Part shown: positions 17,732 through 26,232 of the stretch, piece after piece | Numbering within the stretch: position 1 is the stretch's first letter | Layout of the letters: the number at the start of each line of letters is the position of its first letter | From: Curtanaerobium respiraculi | Lineage (GTDB): Bacteria > Actinomycetota > Coriobacteriia > Coriobacteriales > Eggerthellaceae | Reading direction: 5' to 3' | Length of the DNA stretch: 64,000 nucleotides | Assembly (NCBI RefSeq): GCF_024609215.1 | Contig: NZ_JANIPD030000012.1 | Location: 186,001 to 250,000, forward strand | Program-made: the position numbers and the translations under genes | The notes under the pieces: model-generated | Databases searched by the model: none | Seen by the model: only the letters and a program-made list of their open reading frames with translations | Told to the model about the DNA's origin: nothing

Positions 17732-18353
17732 ACACCAGCGCATACTGCTGGCGGACGACCATCCGCTTCTGACGGAAGGCCTGAAAATGATAATCGACGA
17801 GTGGGAGGAATTCTCCGTCGTCGGTATCGCCGCGGATGGGCAGGAGGCTGTGGCGATGTGCGACGAACTCGCCCCCGACATCGTGGTTATGGACATGCAG
17901 ATGCCCAAGCTCTCAGGGCCCGACGCGATACGCCAGATCAGGGTCGCGCATCCGGACGTGAAGGTGCTCGCGCTCACGACTTTTGACGATGACGAGACCG
18001 TTGCGCAAGCTATGGAAGCGGGTTGCGACGGCTTTCTGCTCAAGGTCATCGAAAGGGAGCGGCTTCGAGACACGCTCATCTCCATCACCCGCGGCATGAA
18101 CGTCTACGACCAAAATGCCGTGCGCAGTTACAGCAGCAAGCTCAAACAAAAGCGCGAGGCTCAGTTCAGTGAGCGCGAGCGGCAGATAATGGCGCTTTTG
18201 TGCGAGGGTTTCACGAATGCCGAAATCGCTGGCAGGATCCATCTCAAGACCGGTACCGTCAAGAACCTCGTGTCGCTGCTGTTGAGCAAGACGGGTTGCG
18301 TGAGCCGCGCCCAGCTGGTGCGCTACGCCACCGAGAACCACCTCGTGGAATAA
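17712..18353 (+). CDS. NarL/FixJ-family response regulator
   Basis: 213 aa. Receiver domain 1-125: acidic pair in ILLADDHPLL, phosphoacceptor Asp in IVVMDMQMP, switch Thr in LTTFDD, Lys in FLLKVIE. The C-terminal LuxR-type HTH is FSERERQIMALLCEGFTN followed by EIAGRIHLKTGTVKN. The ATG at 17712 is inside the end of the kinase gene; an upstream TTG would add residues foreign to the family. Partner of the overlapping kinase. Likely to bind the inverted repeats at 15354 and 20768 (inference from position and shared sequence). Confidence 0.9.
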   Translation: MSILKIEHQRILLADDHPLLTEGLKMIIDEWEEFSVVGIAADGQEAVAMCDELAPDIVVMDMQMPKLSGPDAIRQIRVAHPDVKVLALTTFDDDETVAQAMEAGCDGFLLKVIERERLRDTLISITRGMNVYDQNAVRSYSSKLKQKREAQFSERERQIMALLCEGFTNAEIAGRIHLKTGTVKNLVSLLLSKTGCVSRAQLVRYATENHLVE

Positions 18354-18537
18354 GGATGATGCTCCTCGTTGATTCGCAAGTGGAACGCGGCCGGCATCTT
18401 CCCCATCGGACAAAGCGGCCAGCAATCCTTCGACTTTATGCAGGCGATCGGTAGACGAGGCGCATGGGGCTATTCTCGGCTGAATGGCATGACCTTCGGC
18501 ACTTTTCTTCCCGGTGCGCGAGCAATAGCATAAAGCT

Positions 18538-19029
18538 ATGCCCATAGCAGAGGACATATCCCTTACCGCGACGCAGGCAAGTCCCTTCGAAGTTCCTGCC
18601 TTTGCGGGCTGCACCAGGGAATGGGCGGTTGTCCTGCAGGCGCCGACTGCATCTGACTGCGCGATGGCGGTGCGACGCGCAGGCGAGCTTCCCCCTTTCA
18701 ACGTCTATCTTGCGAGGTTGTGCTGCGAGCGTGACATCGCCCCCGAGTGCGCCTTCAAGCGCGGCGGAATCGAACGAACCTATGGTTACCGTATCATGCG
18801 CGGCGAGCGCAACCCTTCCCGAAACACGGCCATCATGTTCGCCTTCGGTCTGGGTCTGGCGTTTCCCAAGGTGCAGGATCTGCTCGCAGCCGCGCGTGTG
18901 GCTCCGCTCAACCCCGGCGTCAGGCGCGATGCGGTCATCGCGTGGTGTCTGCATAGGCACAAGACGTTCGTCGCGGCCCAAATCGATCTCGATGGGCTTG
19001 GCCTGCCGTTACTTTCCAACGTGAGGTGA
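18538..19029 (+). CDS. HTH (XRE-like) domain protein
   Basis: 163 aa. Residues about 55-140 form a helical XRE-like domain; the pattern IERTYGYRIMRGERNPSRNT (turn, recognition helix, then NPSR) and the following helix pairs resemble small regulators of the type found near signalling genes in Firmicutes and Actinobacteria. The first 50 residues are not recognised. It lies 184 bases after the response regulator and convergent with the TPR gene. Regulatory target unknown. Confidence 0.6.
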   Translation: MPIAEDISLTATQASPFEVPAFAGCTREWAVVLQAPTASDCAMAVRRAGELPPFNVYLARLCCERDIAPECAFKRGGIERTYGYRIMRGERNPSRNTAIMFAFGLGLAFPKVQDLLAAARVAPLNPGVRRDAVIAWCLHRHKTFVAAQIDLDGLGLPLLSNVR

Positions 19030-19074
19030 CCTCCCTGCAGGGCGCTGCCCGCGCCCCGCACCTCTCCCGTGTTC

Positions 19075-20700
19075 CTACATCGAGCCAGAGCCACCGGAAA
19101 GCGACTTGGAGCTGGCGTTGCCGTCGCTGCCGGTGTAGCCGCCGAGTGTCATCTCATAGGCGCTGCCGGCGTTGAGGGTGTAGGTGTCGCCGCTGCCGGC
19201 AAACGTGATCTGGCGGTAGCGGCCCGCATCGCCGAACAGGTCGATCTCGCCGTACCACTCCTCTCCCGAGGCCACCTTGAAGCTGTGGGTGCCGCCCTCA
19301 AGGCGTATCGTCGCGGTGGCGCCAGGGTGCACGAAGACGGTTGCCGCCACGTTGCCCGCCTCGTCGTAGGCCCTGAGGTACTGGTAGCCGTACTCGGTCC
19401 CCGCGACCAGCGCGATGGAGGTGGAGCCGCCGCCGGTGTTGAGCGCGCCGTTCTCGGGGATGGGCTGCACGCATGAGGCCGCGCGGCCGGCAGCATCCTT
19501 GTAGTTGCGGCGAGCGAGGGTCTCGAACACCTTCTTCGCCTTGTAGAACTCGCCGCTCGCATAATAGCCGTCCGCCTGCTGGTAGGCCGCCTCATACGCC
19601 TGCTGCTGTCGCTCGGCTGAGTCGCGGAAGCCGTCGAGGCGCCCGAACTGGTAGGCAGCCTCTGTATAGTCGCCCTTATTGTAGCGCTGCTCGGCGCCCG
19701 CGTAGGCGAACCCGTGGCTAGCGTCGGCCCTCAGGGAGCTGATTTCCTCGTCTTCGTTTCCCTCGAAGAGGTCGTCCATCTCTCCGTTCCAAACGGCACC
19801 GCCGTTGGCGTAGTAACCGGCGATGTAGTTGAGCATCCCGTCGCCTTCGGCATAGGCAGCGGCGAGCATCTTTTCGGGCTCCGTTCTCGCCTCGGCTTTC
19901 TCGGGATCGGTGAGGAAGCCGAGCTCGTAATCGCCTGAGTGCGCCGCATATGCGTAGATGAGAACGTTTGCCCAGTCGTCGGCAGCGTCCGCCGCATGCG
20001 CCTTGCACAGGCACCGTTCCCGCGCGGTGTCCTCCCGCAGCAGGCTGAGGTCTTCGAGCAGCCCGACGGCCTCGTTGTAGTCGCCTGCGTCCTTAGCGGC
20101 CAGCGCATCGACCACGTCTTGGCATTCGGACGCCCGCTCCTGTGAGTCCTCGAATCTTCCGAGCGACGCGAACGTCGCCTGCGCCGCAGCGTAATCGCCC
20201 GCCTCAATCTGGGCGATGCCATTGTCGTATGCGGATTGCTGCATGCTGTGATGTATGGCCAGCCCGGCACCCACCGTGACAGCCACGAGAACTGCCGCAA
20301 GCGCCCCGATGATGGTCGTTCGGCGCTTCTTGGGAAGCGCCCTCCATTTCTCGCCGAGCGGTTTGCGATCTTCGGTTTGTTTCTCGGCGGGCTCCGCTCC
20401 GCCAAGGGCATCTGCAGGTTCAGGGACGGACCCTTCTTCGTCAGCGACGGGGGTCGTCCCGTCGGGGAGGGATGCGTCGATCGCAGCGTTCTTCTGCGTT
20501 GTTTCCCCGCCTTCTACAGGCGCGGTTGCCATGCCGGACGGTAGGGAATGGACATCAGCGGGCATCTCTTGAGGAATCGACGTGTCCTCTGGAGAAGCGC
20601 TCTTGTCGGCAGGTCCTACGACAGGGACCATCCCGTCGAGCAGCGCGGTTCCCCCGCCCTGTGAAACGTTGGCACCCTCCGCGTGCTCCAGATCAGCCAT
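19075..20700 (-). CDS. Single-pass membrane protein with TPR-like repeats
   Basis: 541 aa. Residues 1-125 are disordered, rich in Pro, Ala, Glu and Ser; one transmembrane segment spans about 129-150. The extracytoplasmic part has TPR-like pairs (GDYAAAQATFASLGRFEDS, GDYTEAAYQFGRLDGFRDS, ASGEFYKAKKVFETLARRN) to about residue 400. A beta-rich C-terminal domain (about 410-520) and a Gly/Ser tail follow. Proteins of this build occur in coriobacterial envelopes, but the function is unknown. It is divergent from the SRPBCC-membrane gene, and the operator-like repeat lies between them, so both may belong to the same regulon. Confidence 0.7.
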   Translation of the reverse strand: MADLEHAEGANVSQGGGTALLDGMVPVVGPADKSASPEDTSIPQEMPADVHSLPSGMATAPVEGGETTQKNAAIDASLPDGTTPVADEEGSVPEPADALGGAEPAEKQTEDRKPLGEKWRALPKKRRTTIIGALAAVLVAVTVGAGLAIHHSMQQSAYDNGIAQIEAGDYAAAQATFASLGRFEDSQERASECQDVVDALAAKDAGDYNEAVGLLEDLSLLREDTARERCLCKAHAADAADDWANVLIYAYAAHSGDYELGFLTDPEKAEARTEPEKMLAAAYAEGDGMLNYIAGYYANGGAVWNGEMDDLFEGNEDEEISSLRADASHGFAYAGAEQRYNKGDYTEAAYQFGRLDGFRDSAERQQQAYEAAYQQADGYYASGEFYKAKKVFETLARRNYKDAAGRAASCVQPIPENGALNTGGGSTSIALVAGTEYGYQYLRAYDEAGNVAATVFVHPGATATIRLEGGTHSFKVASGEEWYGEIDLFGDAGRYRQITFAGSGDTYTLNAGSAYEMTLGGYTGSDGNASSKSLSGGSGSM

Positions 20701-20767
20701 GACGACCTACCTTCCACTCGTCCCGGGCATGTCCAGGGTCAAGTGAACCAGATGCCGCCCATCGAAA

Positions 20768-20786
20768 GGTGGACTTGGTGTCCACC
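20768..20786. promoter_or_regulatory. Second inverted-repeat operator in the divergent intergenic region
   Basis: GGTGGACTTGGTGTCCACC, a perfect 7-5-7 inverted repeat followed by CTCGCG, as at 15354. Relative to it, a weak -10 (TAGCGT at 20807) sits at nearly the same distance as TATAAT does from the first site. It lies between the minus-strand TPR gene and the plus-strand SRPBCC-membrane gene. Confidence 0.5.
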
Positions 20787-20863
20787 CTCGCGCGGTTCGG
20801 AAAGCCTAGCGTAGATGGCCAGAGGATTTGCTCGGCGTGATGTCTGCTATGGATAGGAGTGGC

Positions 20864-22711
20864 ATGGCTGGTACGTTGTACGCGGATTACGAGACCCCGG
20901 TGTCCGGGGAGGGCGTATGGGCGGTTCTTACGAATGCAGGGACGTGGGAGAAGTGGTATGGCATCCCGGTCGCATCCACCGACTGGCGCGAGGGTGGGAG
21001 CATCACCTTCGCCGACGGTGGCACGTGCGGGATCAAGGGCTATCGGGAAGGCGAGTCGCTCACCATCGAGGATACCTGGACGGACACGACGATAACCTTG
21101 CGCTGGAGCGGCAGCGGTACCATCATCTCGCTTGTCGAGGTCGGCAAGGGCGCAACCTGGCTCGATGACAAGGTCGCCGAGGAACGGCAGAAGCGCGTCG
21201 ACAAGCTTGCGACGCTTGCGAAAGCCGCCGCAAGCTCAAACTTCGCACCCGACGCGCAAGAACCTGTCCAGCCTGCGGTGCAGGATCCGCAATCGAGATC
21301 CCCGGCGCCTCCGCAGCTTGCGGCATCATGGACGCCACCATCGAACCAGCAGGTGCCACCATCGAACCAGCAGCCATCATCGCAGCCCGGGGCATGGGCT
21401 GTGCAGGCGCATCCGCAGGCGCAGCCAGCGGTGCCCGGGGTCGTGGCCAGTTCCTCCGCCGCCGTCGGCGCGCCGCAGCGCGCCCTGTGGACGGTCGGGT
21501 TCCTGATCGGCTTCTGGCTGCTGGAGTTCCTCCTGCTGCAGTTTGCCAGCTTCAACATGAGCTATATGAGGATCCGCTTCTTCACCGGGGCCACGCTCTC
21601 CCTCGTCTTCGTCGCCATCGAAGGTACCGCCGCCTACCTCGTCAGCCTGAGTGACCGGAAATGGAACTACTGGGGCATCGGGATGGGCGCGCTCGTCGCC
21701 GTCTCAGGTCTCGTGCGCTACCCGGGGATCGCCTACGGTTACGTGGCGCCGACCGCATTCGCCGTGAATACCCTCATCAGCGTGGCCTCGATCGCCCTGA
21801 CGCTCGCCTCGGCGAAGTTCGCCCGTCGCATTCCGGCGATCGCGGCCAGAGGCGAGTACGCCCCGGCATACGTTGCCGCTGGCGTGTACGGCGTCTTGAG
21901 AATTGCGGGATCGCTTGTCTCGGCGGCCGTAAGGCCGGCTCTTTACGGGGAGGGTATCCTGATCGGAACGTCCCTCTTGACCGGAATCGCCTCCGCCGTG
22001 ATCGCCACCGGCGTCCTTCTCGGTGCCTTCGTACTCGTCTCGCGCCTCTGCGCGCTGCGCGATCTGCGCGTGAGGTTGCACGGTCTCGGCCTCGCATGGG
22101 CGTGGCTCGAGGCCGTCATCATGACGCTCGGGTTCGTGGGCATCTTCGTGATGATGGCCAGCTCTAGATACGGGACGAGCATCTACGACTATACCCTCCT
22201 CCTTGCCGCGGCCGGATCGGTCGGCTACATCATGTTGCTCGCACACCGGCGCTACGGCATGTACGTGCTTTTCATCGGCTGCGGTGCCGCGGTCCTTGCC
22301 CAGCTCTCCGTAGGCGTGAACACCGCCGCCTTCGGTTATGGAGACAACTCGGCGCTCGATGTGGCCTCGTCCCTCTTCGGAGGCGTGGTGAACCTGCTCT
22401 TCGCCTGGCTCGCCGTGCGCTCGGCCGACAAAAGGGCGGCACAGCCTCAGATGATGACCTATCAACAATGGCAACAGGTGGCCTCCGGGCAGGCGCCCAT
22501 CTCGATGCCCCAAACTGGTCAGGCGGTACCTGCGTGTCAGCCCCAGCAAGAGGCACCCGCGCAGCCGGTGCAGACGTCCTTTGCCCAGCCTTACGCCACC
22601 TGGGCACCGGCCGGCGCGCAGACCACGGCGGCGCCTCCGCAGCCCCCTGCCGCCCAGCCCCGGGCATGGGGCAACCCACCGTCTTCGGAGCAGGAACCAC
22701 GGCAGGAGTAG
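20864..22711 (+). CDS. Fusion of an SRPBCC-like domain with a multi-spanning membrane domain
   Basis: 615 aa from ATG 20864, which has AGGAG 4 bases upstream; ATG 20840 is an alternative. Residues about 1-105 look like a START/SRPBCC ligand-binding fold (YADYETPVSGEGVWAVLTN, then TWEKWYG), with a short helical end. A Pro/Gln/Ala linker with a repeated Pro-Ser-Asn-Gln-Gln motif spans about 130-195. About nine to ten hydrophobic segments follow (about 205-520), and the tail is again Pro/Gln-rich. The combination is unusual and I do not recognise a named family. Expected location: cytoplasmic membrane with the SRPBCC domain inside. Confidence 0.62.
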   Translation: MAGTLYADYETPVSGEGVWAVLTNAGTWEKWYGIPVASTDWREGGSITFADGGTCGIKGYREGESLTIEDTWTDTTITLRWSGSGTIISLVEVGKGATWLDDKVAEERQKRVDKLATLAKAAASSNFAPDAQEPVQPAVQDPQSRSPAPPQLAASWTPPSNQQVPPSNQQPSSQPGAWAVQAHPQAQPAVPGVVASSSAAVGAPQRALWTVGFLIGFWLLEFLLLQFASFNMSYMRIRFFTGATLSLVFVAIEGTAAYLVSLSDRKWNYWGIGMGALVAVSGLVRYPGIAYGYVAPTAFAVNTLISVASIALTLASAKFARRIPAIAARGEYAPAYVAAGVYGVLRIAGSLVSAAVRPALYGEGILIGTSLLTGIASAVIATGVLLGAFVLVSRLCALRDLRVRLHGLGLAWAWLEAVIMTLGFVGIFVMMASSRYGTSIYDYTLLLAAAGSVGYIMLLAHRRYGMYVLFIGCGAAVLAQLSVGVNTAAFGYGDNSALDVASSLFGGVVNLLFAWLAVRSADKRAAQPQMMTYQQWQQVASGQAPISMPQTGQAVPACQPQQEAPAQPVQTSFAQPYATWAPAGAQTTAAPPQPPAAQPRAWGNPPSSEQEPRQE

Positions 22712-22748
22712 TCGTGCGGGGATGGCACCTCAGAGGGAAGGAACGCTC

Positions 22749-22880
22749 ATGGCAATGCTCGTACCTGTCATCATCGGTTGGATCGTCTGGCAGGCCTCCG
22801 GTAGCATCCTGATCGGCGCCATCGTCGGTGTGGTGCTCGAGCCGATCGTCATCGCCGTCTTCGGCGGCGGAAAGAAGTGA
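22749..22880 (+). CDS. Small membrane protein (43 aa)
   Basis: Starts MAMLVPVIIGWIVWQ with GAAGGAA 6 bases upstream of the ATG. Two hydrophobic stretches separated by a glycine-rich turn, ending in Gly-Gly-Gly-Lys-Lys. It resembles GlsB/YeaQ/YmgE-type small membrane proteins in its pattern (GxIVGxxLxP), but the match is weak. It starts 37 bases after the SRPBCC-membrane gene and is probably in the same operon. Confidence 0.6.
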   Translation: MAMLVPVIIGWIVWQASGSILIGAIVGVVLEPIVIAVFGGGKK

Positions 22881-22985
22881 CTGCCGCATCGCGGCATGCA
22901 TCGCGGGTGGCATTTTACTCGCCCGCAGGGGACGGAAAGGATAGGTGAGGATATGCGAACAGTTGTACCAAAAGGGGGTAAAGCC

Positions 22986-23354
22986 ATGAAGCGTTTGACA
23001 GCGTTGGTACTCGCAGCGGCTATGGTAGCCGTCTTGGCTATCGCCGGGTGCGGTGCCGGGGTGCATAAGATGAGGATCGAGAACGTGAACGCGCGAACCG
23101 ACACGTTCGACTTCGTCGACAACGCAACGGGGGAAACGATCTCGTACGATACGCTTGTCATCTCCGGGAAAAAGGTAGTCGACCACTCCTGCATGTCATC
23201 CATGGACGGGACGGTTGTGTTCGCCTTCGAAGGGGGGCAGATCAAGCGGGACAGCAATACGACTACCTACAACGGTGGCAGGGGGATAACCACTGCGGCA
23301 GTGCTGACGTATGAGCTTTCCGACGGCGTGCTGACGGTGACGGACATAGAGTGA
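22986..23354 (+). CDS. Small lipoprotein
   Basis: 122 aa. The ATG with AGGGGG 7 bases upstream gives a typical lipoprotein signal: MKRLTALVLAAAM, then a hydrophobic core ending in the lipobox LAIAGC. The mature part is about 100 residues, beta-rich and hydrophilic, with no family I recognise. It lies downstream of the small membrane protein and upstream of a second lipoprotein; the three may form one envelope-related cluster. Confidence 0.7.
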   Translation: MKRLTALVLAAAMVAVLAIAGCGAGVHKMRIENVNARTDTFDFVDNATGETISYDTLVISGKKVVDHSCMSSMDGTVVFAFEGGQIKRDSNTTTYNGGRGITTAAVLTYELSDGVLTVTDIE

Positions 23355-23480
23355 ACCTCTGCTGGGTTAGTGTCGCGAAATGCGTAAGGCGGAATCGTTC
23401 GCGTGTTCGCGTTTCGATGAATTTTATGCCTGCCGGGCCGCGGCGCGAGAAGCGGCAGAAAGAATATCGAGGAGTTTGCC

Positions 23481-23858
23481 ATGATGAGGACAGAGGGCAG
23501 GAGGGTTCTGGCACGCGTGTTGCTGTGCTGTGCGTTGGTGATGGCGTGCGCGGTGGCCCTCGTCGGGTGCGGCAAGGGCTACGTTGGCACCTGGGAGGTA
23601 ACCGAGGTGAATCCTAGCGGTGGTGTGTGGCTCCCAGCAAAAGTCACCAATCTGGACGGTGCGACCCTCGTCCTTAACGAGGACGGCAGCTGCGAGCTGA
23701 ACTGGTTTGACAAAGTGGACACGGGCACCTGGAAGATGAGTGAGGCGGACCAGGTTGCCGTCACCTTGGATGATGGCAAAGATATGCTGCTAGAGCCGGA
23801 CGGCGACTCCCTGGTGAGCATCGGCAGCAACGTGCAGGTCCGATGGCGGCCGACATAG
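23481..23858 (+). CDS. Small lipoprotein, lipocalin-like/DUF4923-like pattern
   Basis: 125 aa, with GAGGAG before the ATG. Signal peptide with lipobox VALVGC at about residue 30. The mature part starts with YVGTWEV and continues with LVLNEDGSCELNWF and DTGTWKM, the repeating GTWxx / LxLxxDG pattern of small beta-barrel lipoproteins common in Eggerthellaceae and Clostridia. Ligand unknown. It may be paralogous in function to the lipoprotein just upstream. Confidence 0.68.
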   Translation: MMRTEGRRVLARVLLCCALVMACAVALVGCGKGYVGTWEVTEVNPSGGVWLPAKVTNLDGATLVLNEDGSCELNWFDKVDTGTWKMSEADQVAVTLDDGKDMLLEPDGDSLVSIGSNVQVRWRPT

Positions 23859-24041
23859 AGGCGAAGGGGTCGTATCCGGCCTGGTGCGAGGGGCGAGGAG
23901 CTCCATCGGTATGCAGATGGTGTGGGTGTCGAAGTTTCTTTCATGCGCCATTGCGCTCCACTCGGCAAAAGTATATAGTCCCTCAATACCATCTTTCCCG
24001 TGAAGCTCCTGGAACCCGTGGGGGACCGGAAGCGGAGGAAA

Positions 24042-24119
24042 CTCTGGAGAATCTCTTTATGGGTGCCGAAGGTGCAAGGCTGCAGGTCAGCTGAATCTCT
24101 CAGGCGAAAAGGACAGAGG
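24042..24119 (+). ncRNA. Glycine riboswitch (single aptamer)
   Basis: Conserved glycine-aptamer blocks are present in order: CTCTGGAGA at 24042, GGTGCCGAAGGTGCAAG in the middle, and AATCTCTCAGGCGAAAAGGA followed by CAGAG at the end. Only one complete aptamer is seen; the stretch just upstream (24001-24040) is a poor partial match. It lies 83 bases before the AGCS symporter start, so it controls glycine/alanine uptake. I see no obvious terminator in the expression platform (24120-24202). Confidence 0.88.
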
Positions 24120-24202
24120 CATATGGGTTGTTGACTCCAAGAGTCGGCACGCGTAAGGACTTTCTCGATGGCGTATCGCAAGCTAGAGAAAGGCCCTGCA
24201 TC

Positions 24203-25714
24203 ATGGAAGCGTTCCTGCTCCCGATTGTCCAAACGGTAAACTCCTACCTGTCGAACTACGTGCTGATCATCATGCTGATCGGTGCCGGCTTGTTCTTCAC
24301 CGTAAAAACGCACGCCGTGCAGATCCGTTGCTTTCGCGAGGGTTGGCACCGCGTGTTCGGCGGATTCAGCCTGAACGGCAAGAAGCACAAGGGCAGCATG
24401 AGCTCGTTCCAAGCTCTGGCGACCGCCATTGCCGCGCAGGTCGGCACAGGCAACATCGTCGGGGCATGCGGCGCCATCCTGATCGGCGGGCCCGGCGCCA
24501 TCTTCTGGATGTGGATCATCGCGCTGCTGGGCATGGCGACGAACTACGCCGAGGCGGTGCTCGCGCAGAAGACGCGCAAGCTCGACGCGGACGGCAACGT
24601 GCACGGCGGTCCGGCCTACTACATCACCACCGCTTTCAAGGGCAACGGGGGCAAGTTCCTCGCAGGGTTCTTCGCCATCGCCATCATCCTGGCGCTGGGA
24701 TTCATGGGCAGCATGGTCCAGAGCAACTCAATTGCCAGCACCATGGACACGGCGTTCGGATTCCCCACGTGGGCGGTCGGCCTGGCAATCGTCGCGGTCG
24801 CGGGCTTCATCTTCATCGGCGGCGTCAGCCGCCTGGCAAGCGTCACCGAGAAGCTCGTGCCCGTCATGGCGGTGCTGTACCTGATCGGCGGCCTGGTCGT
24901 GCTCATCTTGAACGCGGGGAACGTGATTCCCGCGTTCGCATTGATCTTCCAATGCGCGTTCAACCCGCAGGCGAGCATGGGCGGCGTGACGTTCGGCATC
25001 ATCGCGGCGCTTTCCCAAGGCGCCAAGCGCGGCCTGTTCAGCAATGAGGCCGGTATGGGCTCGACCCCGCACGCCCACGCGCTGGCAAACGTCAAAGACC
25101 CGCATGAGCAGGGCGTTGTAGCCATGGTCGGTGTGTTCGTCGACACGATCATCGTCGTCTCCATGACGGCCCTGGTCGTCATCAGCACGCTGTACGTGGG
25201 CGATGGCGCGCTCGCGCAGGCTTTCGCAAGCGCGTCTGCCGGCTCTGATCCCGTCGACATCGCCGCATTGGTCGGTTTGAACAAGACCAATATGGCGCAG
25301 GCGGCGTTCAGCCAGTTCTTCGGCTCCGGCTTCGGCAACGCCTTCGTGGCCATCTGCCTGCTGTTCTTCGCTTTCAGCACCATCCTCTCCTGGAACATGT
25401 TCTCGCGCCTGAATGTGGAGTACCTTTTCGGCAAGCGTTTCGGCCGCGCCGCCAACTACGTGTTCTTCGTGATCGCGCTGGTTTTCATCTTCCTGGGCAG
25501 CATCCTCTCCAACGACCTGGTGTGGGAGCTCGCCGATATGTTCAACCAGCTGATGGTCATCCCCAACGTCATCGCCCTCATCGCGCTGTCCGGTGCGGTC
25601 AGCACCTGCGCGCTCTCCCATCACGGCGGGAAGCAGGGTCGCGATTTCGAGGACAGGATGCAGCAGGAGGAATACGAGGAAGAGCTCGCCTGCGAGGCTG
25701 CGGCAGCCGAATAG
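24203..25714 (+). CDS. Sodium:alanine/glycine symporter (AGCS family)
   Basis: 503 aa, about 10-11 transmembrane segments. Takes up alanine or glycine with Na+. Hallmarks: AIAAQVGTGNIVGACGAI near residue 90 and AKRGLFSNEAGMGSTPHAHA near residue 290, both AGCS signatures. The start is the ATG giving MEAFLLPIVQ; the open frame extends upstream to a TTG inside the riboswitch leader, which is not used. The glycine riboswitch in the leader makes glycine the likely regulatory signal and supports glycine as a substrate. Confidence 0.93.
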   Translation: MEAFLLPIVQTVNSYLSNYVLIIMLIGAGLFFTVKTHAVQIRCFREGWHRVFGGFSLNGKKHKGSMSSFQALATAIAAQVGTGNIVGACGAILIGGPGAIFWMWIIALLGMATNYAEAVLAQKTRKLDADGNVHGGPAYYITTAFKGNGGKFLAGFFAIAIILALGFMGSMVQSNSIASTMDTAFGFPTWAVGLAIVAVAGFIFIGGVSRLASVTEKLVPVMAVLYLIGGLVVLILNAGNVIPAFALIFQCAFNPQASMGGVTFGIIAALSQGAKRGLFSNEAGMGSTPHAHALANVKDPHEQGVVAMVGVFVDTIIVVSMTALVVISTLYVGDGALAQAFASASAGSDPVDIAALVGLNKTNMAQAAFSQFFGSGFGNAFVAICLLFFAFSTILSWNMFSRLNVEYLFGKRFGRAANYVFFVIALVFIFLGSILSNDLVWELADMFNQLMVIPNVIALIALSGAVSTCALSHHGGKQGRDFEDRMQQEEYEEELACEAAAAE

Positions 25715-25836
25715 GAAGCGAGCTTCCAGTTCCCTCGTTTTACACAATGTCCGAATGGTTCGGAATTGCAGGGAACGGAGCGGCTTCTAACGAACGCGGC
25801 GGGAACGCCCGCGCAAGAGCTGCAGGCAAATCCGAT

Positions 25837-25871
25837 AAGGGGCGCCGATACAGCAGGTCGGCGCCCCTTTT
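25837..25871 (+). terminator. Strong, possibly bidirectional terminator after the AGCS gene
   Basis: 12-bp perfect stem AAGGGGCGCCGA / TCGGCGCCCCTT (25837-25848 with 25858-25869), 9-base loop, T run on the plus strand and AA on the 5' side. Confidence 0.8.
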
Positions 25872-25905
25872 GTGGATGCTTGCAGCAGGGTTCTGAGAGG
25901 AAACG

Positions 25906-25930
25906 AAAAACGGGTCCCGATAGGACCCGT
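25906..25930 (-). terminator. Terminator of tRNA-Phe
   Basis: On the minus strand, an 8-bp stem (25923-25930 with 25910-25917) with a 5-base loop is followed by TTTTT. It lies 9 bases beyond the tRNA 3' end. Confidence 0.82.
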
Positions 25931-25938
25931 TCGATTCA

Positions 25939-26014
25939 TGGTGGTCGGGAAGGGACTTGAACCCCTGACACGGGGATTTTCAATCCCCTGCTCTACCAAC
26001 TGAGCTACCCGACC
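25939..26014 (-). tRNA. tRNA-Phe (GAA)
   Basis: 76 nt on the minus strand, CCA encoded. Acceptor GGTCGGG pairs with CCCGACC; D arm GCTCAGTTGGTAGAGC; the anticodon stem GGGGA/TCCCC holds the loop TTGAAAA, giving anticodon GAA; the T arm has GGTTCAAGTCC. Confidence 0.97.
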
Positions 26015-26232
26015 GGATGCGCTTCAAAACGCGTGTACGAACTTTACTGGTTGTCGCGGGTTCCGTCAAGCGGAATCGTTCGATGAATTCCCCGCCCCAT
26101 CAAATCGGCGCACCTCGGCGCACCGCTGTACCTGCTAAAAAGCCCCGTCCTTCAACGGGTAGGCAACGTACGCTGCGGGGGAGGTCGCTTTCGGTATACT
26201 TGCGGCAACAATCTCAACCGATAGGAGTTGAA

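Noticed and set aside
26017-26232. N-terminal extension of the DUF4013-like protein
   Set aside because: It starts at the tRNA-Phe border and has no hydrophobic or family-like sequence; ATG 26233 has a strong ribosome-binding site.
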